Below, piece by piece: positions 1-5,006 of a DNA stretch of 5,136 bases (within the stretch, counting starts at the first letter, position 1; the number at the start of each line of letters is the position of its first letter). The notes under the pieces are model-generated. The model searched no databases. It saw only the letters and a program-made list of their open reading frames with translations, and was not told where the DNA came from. The stretch comes from Actinomycetes bacterium. Its GTDB lineage: Bacteria; Actinomycetota; Acidimicrobiia; Acidimicrobiales; RAAP-2. The stretch is from NCBI GenBank assembly GCA_021784205.1, contig JAJXTB010000137.1, forward strand, positions 1 to 5,136. The letters are read 5' to 3'. Position numbers and translations under genes: made by a program.

Positions 1-429
1 TTTGACGTCGTCCTCACGAGCGACCTGCGCCGCGCGCGCGACACGGCCGAGATCCTCGCTCGGGGCCGCGGGCTCACGGTCGTGGCGACGCCGGCGCTGC
101 GCGAGCGCTCCTACGGCGCCTACGAAGGCCGCCCAGCCAGCGACCTCCCCGTCTCGGTCGCCGGCTGGGCGGGCGACCGGGTCGTCGACGCCGACGCGCG
201 CCCGCCGGGCGGCGAGTCGCTCAATGACCTCTACGACCGCGCGGCGCGCTGGCTGTTCGACCTGCGGCGCGACTACGTCGGCGCGCGGGTGCTCGCGGTG
301 ACCCACGGCGGGACACTGCGCGCCATCCGCGCCGCGTGCGCGGCCACGCCCTTCGCGAAGACGGTGTGGTACCCGGTGGACAACGCCAGCGTGTGGACGG
401 CCGACGTCAACGGCGACCCCCTCGCCTGA
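1..429 (+). CDS. Histidine phosphatase family protein (phosphoglycerate-mutase-like), 5'-partial
   Basis: The reading frame is open from the first base and ends at TGA 427-429, giving the last 142 residues. Visible residues match the histidine-phosphatase superfamily: an LTSDLRRARDTAE block at residues 5-17 with the conserved phosphate-binding Arg, an LRERSYGAYEG block at 33-43 with the likely catalytic acid Glu35, and the second catalytic histidine in VTHGG (His102). The N-terminal RHG motif with the phosphorylated histidine must lie upstream of the window, so roughly 40-60 residues are missing. Members remove or transfer phosphate on small metabolites (phosphoglycerate, alpha-ribazole phosphate, sugar phosphates), usually in the cytosol. 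The exact substrate cannot be told from this fragment. The gene converges on the VOC gene on the other strand. Family assignment is firm; specific function is unknown. Confidence 0.9.
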   Translation, partial: FDVVLTSDLRRARDTAEILARGRGLTVVATPALRERSYGAYEGRPASDLPVSVAGWAGDRVVDADARPPGGESLNDLYDRAARWLFDLRRDYVGARVLAVTHGGTLRAIRAACAATPFAKTVWYPVDNASVWTADVNGDPLA

Positions 430-444
430 ACCACGTCGCTGCGC

Positions 445-497
445 CCGGCGCGCCGGTCCCGACCAACGGCGTCATAAAGGGTGCCCGGTCAGACCGG
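445..497. terminator. Convergent-gene spacer with two perfect palindromes (possible bidirectional terminator)
   Basis: Between the two converging stop codons lie a 12-base palindrome CCGGCGCGCCGG (445-456) and an inverted repeat CCGGTC-A-GACCGG (485-497). The second repeat touches the stop codon of the minus-strand VOC gene. The position suits transcription termination from either side. There is no T-tract on either strand, so neither is a classical intrinsic terminator. The role is inferred from position and symmetry only. Confidence 0.35.
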
Positions 498-911
498 TCA
501 GTACATCATTCGCGGGTCGGCGTAGTGTTTGAACTCGATCAGGTTGGCCGACGGGTCCTCGACGACGAAGGTCCGGTGGGCCTCGACGCGGCCCTCGAAG
601 CGGACGCTCATCGGGGCAAAGAAGTCGACTCCGCGCTGCTCGCAGAGCCGGTGCACCGCCTCGAAGTCGGCCGCCTCGCGAAAGGTAACCCCGAAGTGGC
701 GCGGGTAGAGCGAGCGGCCGGCGGGCTCGATCGGCTCGGCCGGAGCCTCGCTGCGGTGACACACCAGCTGGTCACCGAAGAAGTCGAAGGTCACGCGGTC
801 GTCGTAGCGGCGGGCCAGCTTGCACCCCAGCTGGGTCACGTAGAACGCGACGGCCGCGTCGAGGTCGTGGGCCGGCACCGCGAGGTGAAAGGCGTCGCGC
901 CCCTCTCTCAC
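498..911 (-). CDS. VOC (glyoxalase/extradiol dioxygenase fold) family protein
   Basis: This 137-residue protein has the size of a single-chain VOC enzyme with two beta-alpha-beta-beta-beta modules. It shows FHLAVPAHDLDAAVAFYVTQLG at residues 8-29, split here for reference only as FHLAVP (8-13) and AVAFYVTQLG (20-29), then FDFFGDQLV (42-50), RHFGVTF (71-77) and DPSANLIEFK (119-128). His9, His72 and Glu126 sit where VOC enzymes place metal ligands, giving a 2-His-1-carboxylate set that suggests an active metalloenzyme. The GTG start at 911-909 overlaps the TGA of the upstream comA-like gene (908-910) in a GTGA junction, with an AGGTG ribosome-binding sequence about seven bases upstream. Translation of the two genes is therefore probably coupled. 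VOC members include isomerases, lyases, dioxygenases and resistance proteins, so the reaction cannot be fixed. Coupling to comA hints at a sulfonate-, enolate- or keto-acid-like substrate; this last point is inference. Confidence 0.88.
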   Translation of the reverse strand: MREGRDAFHLAVPAHDLDAAVAFYVTQLGCKLARRYDDRVTFDFFGDQLVCHRSEAPAEPIEPAGRSLYPRHFGVTFREAADFEAVHRLCEQRGVDFFAPMSVRFEGRVEAHRTFVVEDPSANLIEFKHYADPRMMY

Positions 912-1705
912 CGGCGCACCTGGAAGGTGTGCGCGACGTCGGGCTCGAAGGTGCACAGGGTCTCGCTGCGCAGGCCCAGTCGCACCGTCTCTAGACCAAT
1001 GAGGTCCGTGGTGGCGACGTTGCCCAGGTTCACGTTGGCGCCGATGCGTGCGACGAAGTGGCTCTGCAGCTCGAGGGTTGGCGCCTCGAACAGGAGCCGG
1101 TCCACGCTGATCGAGCTGGCGAGGATCTCCTCGATCAGCCCGAAGCGCAGCTCCCCGTTGGGCCGGCAGATCCCACCGTGGCCACTCTCGCGGGTCTCGA
1201 GGGTCACCAGCACCGCCCCGGCGTCCAGGTCCGCCCCGATGTAGCCGATCCACTTGTGTGGCGCCATGTTCTCGGACTTCACCTGATCCTTTGAGCCGAC
1301 CTCGGAGATCACCGAGAAGTCCTTGGCGAGCTCGGCGACGTACTCGGCCTTGGCATCGTCGCTGAGCTCGATGGTGCCGTTGGAGACCTCGACGAAGGTG
1401 CAGCCGTAGGAGCGGCACATGGTGCGAAACTCGTCGAAGCGATCCTGCAGGACGTACTTCTCGAACAGGGTGCCGCCGAAGTAGAAGTCGACGCCCTCGC
1501 TGCGCAGGGTCATGATCTTGTCGCGAACGTTGCGGTCCACCACTGACGTGCCCCACCCGAACTTCACGAAGTCCAGATAGTCGCTCGCCGTCGAGACGAC
1601 GTCGGTGAAGTAGCGAAGCGGCAGTCCTTTGTCGATCGCCATGGTGAGCCCGAACTCACGCGGCTTGCTCGATCGTTCCGGCAACGTTAGGTACTCTCGG
1701 CTCAC
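908..1705 (-). CDS. comA: Phosphosulfolactate synthase (ComA family)
   Basis: The family adds sulfite to phosphoenolpyruvate to form (2R)-phospho-3-sulfolactate. This is the first step of the PEP route to coenzyme M in methanogens and of sulfolactate formation in some bacteria; plant Hsa32 proteins are relatives of unclear function. With the GTG at 1705 the protein has 265 residues, a normal length for a single TIM-barrel member. Conserved blocks in order are LPERSSKPREFGLTM (8-22), KFGWGT (48-53), YFGGTLFE (75-82), EVSNGT (106-111), SEVGSKD (134-140), RESG (172-175), FEAPT (206-210) and NVNLGN (224-229). An in-frame GTG at 1726 would add seven residues, but it sits directly against a hairpin with no room for a ribosome-binding site, while 1705 follows a GGGGCGG stretch. 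The downstream VOC gene overlaps by four bases. No comB, comC or other coenzyme M gene is in view, so sulfolactate production versus another Hsa32-like role is open. Confidence 0.88.
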   Translation of the reverse strand: MSREYLTLPERSSKPREFGLTMAIDKGLPLRYFTDVVSTASDYLDFVKFGWGTSVVDRNVRDKIMTLRSEGVDFYFGGTLFEKYVLQDRFDEFRTMCRSYGCTFVEVSNGTIELSDDAKAEYVAELAKDFSVISEVGSKDQVKSENMAPHKWIGYIGADLDAGAVLVTLETRESGHGGICRPNGELRFGLIEEILASSISVDRLLFEAPTLELQSHFVARIGANVNLGNVATTDLIGLETVRLGLRSETLCTFEPDVAHTFQVRR

Positions 1706-1726
1706 GATTCTCGCCGCCCCATCCAC

Positions 1727-1741
1727 CCATCGTGTCGATGG
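1727..1741 (-). promoter_or_regulatory. Perfect hairpin/inverted repeat upstream of the comA-like gene
   Basis: CCATCG-TGT-CGATGG is a perfect 6-bp stem with a three-base loop (15 bp in all), 22-36 bases before the GTG at 1705. It could be an operator or an mRNA hairpin in the leader. It argues against the alternative start at 1726, because no ribosome-binding site could lie between the hairpin and that codon. The surrounding region is richer in A and T than the genes (for example an A-rich run near 1760-1770). The best promoter-like hexamers on the minus strand there are weak, so I do not call a promoter. Confidence 0.4.
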
Positions 1742-1867
1742 CTATCACCGACCATCAGGTAAAACAAACCGTAACCACGCGGCTGTTGAATGCCCTTGGA
1801 ATCGCCTGTGAATTCGGTGAGAATCGGCGACGAACCCGTGACCCGGCGAGCGGTCGGAGACGTCCTT

Positions 1868-1904
1868 GCACCGGTGCGCAGTGTGACAGAGTGACTCCGT
1901 GTCA
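1868..1904 (+). promoter_or_regulatory. Palindrome and dyad overlapping the start of the 43-residue gene
   Basis: GCACCGGTGC (1868-1877) is a perfect 10-base palindrome. It is followed by TGACA (1884-1888) and its inverted copy TGTCA (1900-1904), with GAGTGACTC, itself symmetric, between the arms. The second arm covers the GTG start codon at 1899. This could be a protein-binding site or an RNA structure that hides the start. Short dyads arise by chance in GC-rich DNA, so the regulatory reading is tentative. Confidence 0.25.
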
Positions 1905-2030
1905 AAGGAACCGAGTCGCGAGGAGCTCGAGCGCCAGATCGCGGCGCTTCGGACCGAGGTCGCGCGGCTCAAGGAGGAGATTCGCGTCCTGCGGCGCACC
2001 CAGCACGAGGTGCCTCCGCACTACCTCTAA
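1899..2030 (+). CDS. Small heptad-repeat (predicted coiled-coil) protein, 43 aa
   Basis: The predicted protein begins MSKEPSREELERQIAALRTE, continues with VARLKEEIRVLRRTQHEVPP and ends HYL. Residues Leu10, Ile14, Leu17, Val21, Leu24, Ile28 and Leu31 are spaced 4-3-4-3-4-3, an unbroken a/d heptad pattern. Glu, Arg and Lys fill the flanking positions, as in a parallel dimeric or trimeric coiled coil. Support for coding: 37 of 43 codons end in G or C, the GTG at 1899 is the only usable start after the in-frame TGA at 1884-1886, and the TAA (2028-2030) lies one base from the stop of the converging membrane-protein gene. The ribosome-binding site is weak, so the message may be leaderless or poorly translated. 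There is no signal peptide, membrane segment or enzyme motif. I do not recognise the family. It could be an oligomerisation or adaptor peptide for a larger partner; that is inference. Confidence 0.65.
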   Translation: MSKEPSREELERQIAALRTEVARLKEEIRVLRRTQHEVPPHYL

Positions 2031-2031
2031 C

Positions 2032-2280
2032 TCAACGTCGACGTTCGCCTCGAACCGCCCGACGGACCGACACCACGAGAGCCACGATCGCGAGCACCGG
2101 CAGCGCGAGCGCGGCGACGCCGTTGAGGTGCCAGAGGTGGCGCAGCACCGCCACGACGCCGATCGTCACGAGCGCGGCGACGAACAGCTCGGGTGTGTCA
2201 CCGATGAGGAAGTCCCACCAGAACAGCGCGAAACCTTTCACGAGTCGCCACGCCAGGGGACCTCGCCGCTCGCCGGTCAC
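2032..2280 (-). CDS. Small two-helix membrane protein, partner of the COG4280-type gene
   Basis: This 82-residue protein starts at GTG 2280, which overlaps the TGA of the upstream membrane-protein gene in a GTGA junction; a GAGG element sits about eight bases before it. An amphipathic N-terminus with FWWDFLIGDTPELF (residues 20-33) leads into a first hydrophobic segment (about 32-48). A short HLWHLNG turn and a second segment (about 54-72) follow, and the Arg-rich tail should face the cytoplasm. As far as I recall, small proteins with a W-x-F-(I/L)-(V/I)-G-D signature often follow COG4280-type genes, which suggests a conserved two-subunit arrangement. That recollection would need a neighbourhood search. 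No enzymatic motif is present and the function is unknown. The Asp/Glu-containing GDTPE stretch at the membrane edge is the most likely functional site. Confidence 0.75.
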   Translation of the reverse strand: MTGERRGPLAWRLVKGFALFWWDFLIGDTPELFVAALVTIGVVAVLRHLWHLNGVAALALPVLAIVALVVSVRRAVRGERRR

Positions 2281-3035
2281 GCCACCACCTCGCCCAGACG
2301 CCGTTCGCGGCGCAGGTAGGCGACGAGGGTCCAGGTCACCAGCAGGTAGAGCGCCACGAAGCCTATGAGCATCACGTCGTTGCCGGGCCAGCGCACGTGC
2401 AAACCCTCGCCCGTCCAGAAGGTGCCGTAGCTGACGAGCAGCACGCCGACGCCCATCTTCATGGCGTTCTCGGGGACGCTGGACAGCTGGCGGGCGACGA
2501 CGACGCCGACGATCCCCACGAGCACGACGGCGATCGCGGCCACGGTCGAGGCGAGGCCGAGCCGGTGGGCCGACGTGCCGAGCGTGAGGACCGTGATCAC
2601 GACCTCGAGACCCTCGAGGAACACGCCCTTGAAGGCCATGACGAAGGCGACCCGGTCGCGCTGGGCGGCCCCAACTGACTCGAGCTCGGCCACTTTGGCC
2701 CGGTAGATCGCGTCCTCGTCGTGCATGGCCTTCAAGCCGCTCGATCGCAGGATCGCCTTGCGCAGCCACTGCATGCCAAAGATCAGCAGCACCCCGCCGA
2801 CCACGAGGCGCAGCACGCCGAGGGGCACGCGCACGAGGGTTGGACCGAACAGGGCCACGAGTGCCGCGAGCACGACGAGCGCGACGGCGGTTCCCTCAAA
2901 GGCCGAGCGCCACCCGCGCGTGTGGCCGACGGCGAGCACGATGGTCAGTGCCTCGACCATCTCCACCGCACAAGCCAGGAAGACCGCGCCGACGAGCACG
3001 ACGACACCCGTCGATCCCGTCACCATTGCGAGCAT
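2277..3035 (-). CDS. COG4280-type polytopic membrane protein with duplicated E-x-x-E half (putative transporter)
   Basis: The protein has 252 residues and about six or seven hydrophobic segments, near 10-36, 49-66, 70-88, 129-152, 162-182, 191-206 and 219-240. A charged loop (about 90-128) with HDED at 105-108 divides it. The halves look duplicated. E25-x-x-E28-ALTIVLAVG matches E141-x-x-E144-VVITVLTLG. The stretch from Pro71 (VP, then VGGVLL and FG) matches that from Pro188 (VP, then VGVLL and YG), with a constant offset of 116-117 residues. Paired acidic motifs in duplicated membrane halves occur in cation carriers such as GDT1/UPF0016 and, as RExxE, in FTR1 iron permeases, so a metal-cation substrate is plausible but not shown. 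The ATG at 3035 is chosen over the ORF extension to 3077 because AAGGGGAG lies just upstream. The gene overlaps the 82-residue partner gene by four bases. Confidence 0.82.
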   Translation of the reverse strand: MLAMVTGSTGVVVLVGAVFLACAVEMVEALTIVLAVGHTRGWRSAFEGTAVALVVLAALVALFGPTLVRVPLGVLRLVVGGVLLIFGMQWLRKAILRSSGLKAMHDEDAIYRAKVAELESVGAAQRDRVAFVMAFKGVFLEGLEVVITVLTLGTSAHRLGLASTVAAIAVVLVGIVGVVVARQLSSVPENAMKMGVGVLLVSYGTFWTGEGLHVRWPGNDVMLIGFVALYLLVTWTLVAYLRRERRLGEVVA

Positions 3036-3065
3036 GCTCTCCCCTTCGCGATCGACACGCGGCGC

Positions 3066-3110
3066 ACCGTCACCCACTGTCGGGCCTCGACCGTCACCCG
3101 GTCGAACCGG
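3066..3110 (-). promoter_or_regulatory. Direct repeats and inverted repeat in the leader of the membrane-protein gene
   Basis: A 10-base sequence ACCGTCACCC occurs twice (3066-3075 and 3090-3099) with a 24-base start-to-start distance, on the same side of the ATG at 3035. The second copy runs into a perfect inverted repeat CCGGT-CGA-ACCGG (3098-3110). Repeats at this spacing are typical of a regulator bound on one face of the helix. A weak minus-strand -10-like TAGTGT lies further upstream (3130-3125), without a convincing -35. If that were the promoter, the repeats would lie in the transcribed leader. Confidence 0.35.
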
Positions 3111-3159
3111 TATCTCTCACCACGACACTACTCAGGACCCTGGCCGGATTGGCACGGCG

Positions 3160-3175
3160 CCGGGCGGCGTCCCGG
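3160..3175 (-). terminator. GC-rich stem-loop just after hisIE (weak terminator candidate)
   Basis: CCGGG and CCCGG (3160-3164 and 3171-3175) form a perfect 5-bp stem with a six-base loop. It lies five bases past the hisIE stop codon on the minus strand. No run of U follows, so it may only slow or stabilise the transcript end, and read-through into the membrane-protein pair is possible. Confidence 0.25.
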
Positions 3176-3179
3176 TTCC

Positions 3180-3722
3180 TCAGCGCTGGCGCCGGCGCAG
3201 TTCGTCCTCGACGTCGGCGGGGTCGAGCCCTCGGCTACGCAGGAGAAGGAGCAGGTGGAACCACAGGTCCGCGGCCTCGCTGACCACGCGCTCGTCGGAT
3301 TCGCTCAAGGCGGCGACCATCACCTCGGCCGCCTCTTCGCCCACCTTGCGCGCCGCGAACGGCGCGCCGGCGCGCAAGGACGCCGCGACGTAGGAACCGG
3401 ACTCATCGGCCGCCTCACGACGAAGAATCGTGCGCCACAGCCACGGCGTGAAGCACGACGTCGACCCGTCGTGACAGGTCGGCCCGTCGGGCCGGGCCCG
3501 CACGAGCACCGCGTCGTCGTCGCAGTCCGGCAGGACCTCCACGACGCGCAGCGTGTTGCCCGACGTCTCGCCCTTCATCCAGAGTCGCTGTCGCGAGCGC
3601 GAGAAGAAGTGGACCAGACCCGTCGACTTGGTCAGGGCCAATGCCTCATCGTCCATCCAGCCGAGCATCAGGACCCGACCCGTGTCGTCGTCCTGCACGA
3701 TGGCCGCGCGTAGTTCGCTCAC
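3180..3722 (-). CDS. hisIE: Bifunctional phosphoribosyl-AMP cyclohydrolase / phosphoribosyl-ATP pyrophosphatase HisIE
   Basis: This protein performs steps 2 and 3 of histidine synthesis: removal of pyrophosphate from PR-ATP (HisE part) and ring opening of PR-AMP (HisI part). The 180-residue chain begins with the HisI domain (about 1-92): AIVQD (7-11), LMLGWMDDEAL (18-28), SRSR (41-44), WMKGETSGN (48-56), DCDDDA (66-71) and CHDGSTSC (83-90). Cys67, Cys83 and Cys90 are the expected zinc ligands. The MazG-like HisE domain follows (about 95-180), with KVGEEAAEVMVAAL (126-139) and SEAADLWFHLL (148-158) carrying the Glu and Asp metal ligands. GTG 3722 is the start: AAGGAG lies four bases upstream and hisF ends one base before it. 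A longer open frame to 3755 would run into hisF and lacks family support. Most well-known actinobacteria keep hisI and hisE separate, so the fusion is notable. Confidence 0.96.
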   Translation of the reverse strand: MSELRAAIVQDDDTGRVLMLGWMDDEALALTKSTGLVHFFSRSRQRLWMKGETSGNTLRVVEVLPDCDDDAVLVRARPDGPTCHDGSTSCFTPWLWRTILRREAADESGSYVAASLRAGAPFAARKVGEEAAEVMVAALSESDERVVSEAADLWFHLLLLLRSRGLDPADVEDELRRRQR

Positions 3723-3723
3723 G

Positions 3724-4470
3724 TCACTCCTTCCAGGGGCGCAGGTGCACGCCACACGATTCGATGGCTCGTCGCAGGCCGGGCAGCCCGGCGGGGTCCT
3801 CGTGAACGATCGAGGCGATCAGTGCGGCGTCGGTCACCGCCAGCGCGTCGGCGACGTGCTGGGCACTGCCGGCGCCACCCGAGGCGATCACCGGCACCGC
3901 GACGGCCGCGCGCACCGCCGCGGTCAGCTCGAGGTCGAAGCCCTCGCGCCGGCCGTCGTGGTCGATCGACGTGAGCAGGATCTCCCCCGCGCCACGGGCG
4001 GCCGCCTCGCGGGCCCACTCGACGGTGCGCCGGGCGGTCGGCGTGCGCCCGCCGTGGGTGTGCACGAGCCCGGCACCGCTGTCGATCGCGACCACCACCG
4101 CCTGGGAACCGAAGCGATCGGCGATGGCCTGGATCAACTCGGGCGAGGCGACCGCGGCCGAGTTCAGCGACACGCGATCGGCCCCGGACTCGATGATCCG
4201 CGACGCATCCTCGACGGTGCGCACGCCCCCGCCGACGGTGAAGGGGATGTCCAGGACGTCGGCCACCGCGCGGACGACCGAGGTCATCGTCGTGGCATCG
4301 TCGGGGGTCGCCGTGATGTCGAGCAGGACGAGTTCGTCGGCGCCGCCGGCGCTGTAGTGCACCGCGAGCTCGACGGGGTCGCCGACGTCGCGCAGCCCGA
4401 CGAAGTTCACGCCCTTCACGACGCGTCCGCGCGCGACGTCCAGGCAGGGGATCAGACGAGGGAGAGGCAC
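3724..4470 (-). CDS. hisF: Imidazole glycerol phosphate synthase, cyclase subunit HisF
   Basis: HisF uses ammonia from HisH to convert PRFAR into imidazole glycerol phosphate and AICAR; AICAR feeds purine synthesis. The 248-residue (beta-alpha)8 barrel begins [12 protein letters not shown]. The catalytic aspartates fall exactly at the classic positions, Asp11 and Asp130 (VVVAID). Other family blocks are RVVKGVNF (16-23), [10 protein letters not shown] (43-52), TVGGGVRT (78-85), GADRVSLNS (96-104), [12 protein letters not shown] (162-173) and IASGGAG (195-201), the last binding phosphate. The GTG start at 4470 lies 19 bases inside the end of hisH, with no clear ribosome-binding sequence, so translation is probably coupled to hisH. 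The stop is one base from hisIE. Nothing is missing, and length and residues are standard. Confidence 0.98.
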   Translation of the reverse strand: MPLPRLIPCLDVARGRVVKGVNFVGLRDVGDPVELAVHYSAGGADELVLLDITATPDDATTMTSVVRAVADVLDIPFTVGGGVRTVEDASRIIESGADRVSLNSAAVASPELIQAIADRFGSQAVVVAIDSGAGLVHTHGGRTPTARRTVEWAREAAARGAGEILLTSIDHDGRREGFDLELTAAVRAAVAVPVIASGGAGSAQHVADALAVTDAALIASIVHEDPAGLPGLRRAIESCGVHLRPWKE

Positions 4471-5006
4471 TGGTCCAGGAACGCGAGGCCCGCGGGCCCG
4501 CTCTTCTCGGGGTGGAACTGGACACCAAGGAACGTGCCGTGCGACACCGCGGCCGTGACCCCCTCGGCGGTGGCGACCGCAGCGGTCGTGATCGCGCCGT
4601 AGGAGTGCGCGAAGTAGTACGCCTCGCCCCAGGGTTCGACGATCGACCAGCCGAGGCGCGGCACCCGCTCGTCAGAAAGGCGCACGACCCGCCCGGGCAC
4701 AATGCCGAGCCCGTCGACGCCGCCGTCCTCCTCGCTCGACTCGAGGGCCAGCTGCAATCCCAGGCAGATGCCGAGCACCGGCCGGCCCGCCGACACCCGG
4801 CTCGTGATCGCCTCGGCCGCGCCGGTCTCGTTCAGGTGCGCCATCGCGCTGCGCGCCGATCCAACCCCGGGCAGGATGACGTACCAGGCGTTCGCGATGG
4901 CCGCCGGGTCGGCGCTCACCACGCTCGCGTGCCCGAGGCGCGCGAGCGTGGCCTGGACCGAGCGGGTGTTGCCGGCGCCGTAGTCAACGATGACGATCTC
5001 CTTCAC
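4452..5006 (-). CDS. hisH: Imidazole glycerol phosphate synthase, glutaminase subunit HisH
   Basis: HisH is the class I glutamine amidotransferase that hydrolyses glutamine and passes ammonia to HisF. The 184-residue sequence has [11 protein letters not shown] (7-17), the oxyanion-loop LPGVGS (45-50), the nucleophile elbow GICLGLQL with Cys81, GLG (99-101), GW (119-120), YFAHSY (131-136) and QFHPEKSG (163-170). Cys81, His165 and Glu167 make up the catalytic triad. The stretch between GW and HSY is about 11 residues shorter than in Escherichia coli-type HisH as I recall it, which explains the short total length (usually near 200). All catalytic residues remain. The GTG start at 5006 overlaps the hisB TGA in a GTGA junction, with AAGGG upstream. 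The next gene is hisF, with no hisA between. Confidence 0.97.
   Translation of the reverse strand: MKEIVIVDYGAGNTRSVQATLARLGHASVVSADPAAIANAWYVILPGVGSARSAMAHLNETGAAEAITSRVSAGRPVLGICLGLQLALESSEEDGGVDGLGIVPGRVVRLSDERVPRLGWSIVEPWGEAYYFAHSYGAITTAAVATAEGVTAAVSHGTFLGVQFHPEKSGPAGLAFLDQCLSLV

Noticed and set aside
336..1244. Long plus-strand open frame of 302 residues
   Set aside because: It lies antisense to the VOC and comA-like genes, has Arg/Val-rich low-complexity composition and no recognisable domain; it is a shadow caused by high GC.
1706..1726. Longer N-terminus of the comA-like protein from GTG 1726
   Set aside because: The seven extra residues are outside the usual family start and the codon abuts a hairpin without a ribosome-binding site; kept as an alternative only.
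1811..1860. Cobalamin riboswitch
   Set aside because: Only a GGTGAGAATC-like piece fits; the GGGAA spacing, the CCCGCxACUG core and the B12-box-like 3' arm are not found.
1702..1905. Minus-strand open frame of 67 residues in the divergent region
   Set aside because: It overlaps the comA-like start and the 43-residue gene, and shows no domain, ribosome-binding site or composition supporting it.
3118..3155. Promoter for the membrane-protein pair with -10-like TAGTGT at 3130-3125
   Set aside because: The -10 fits only loosely and no acceptable -35 lies 16-18 bases upstream; mentioned as a possibility but not called.
2721..3713. Long plus-strand open frame of 330 residues
   Set aside because: It is antisense to both the membrane-protein gene and hisIE, crosses their spacer, and is rich in His, Arg and Asp without a fold signature.
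3553..4602. Plus-strand open frame of 349 residues
   Set aside because: It runs antisense across hisIE, hisF and hisH, all of which are certain genes.
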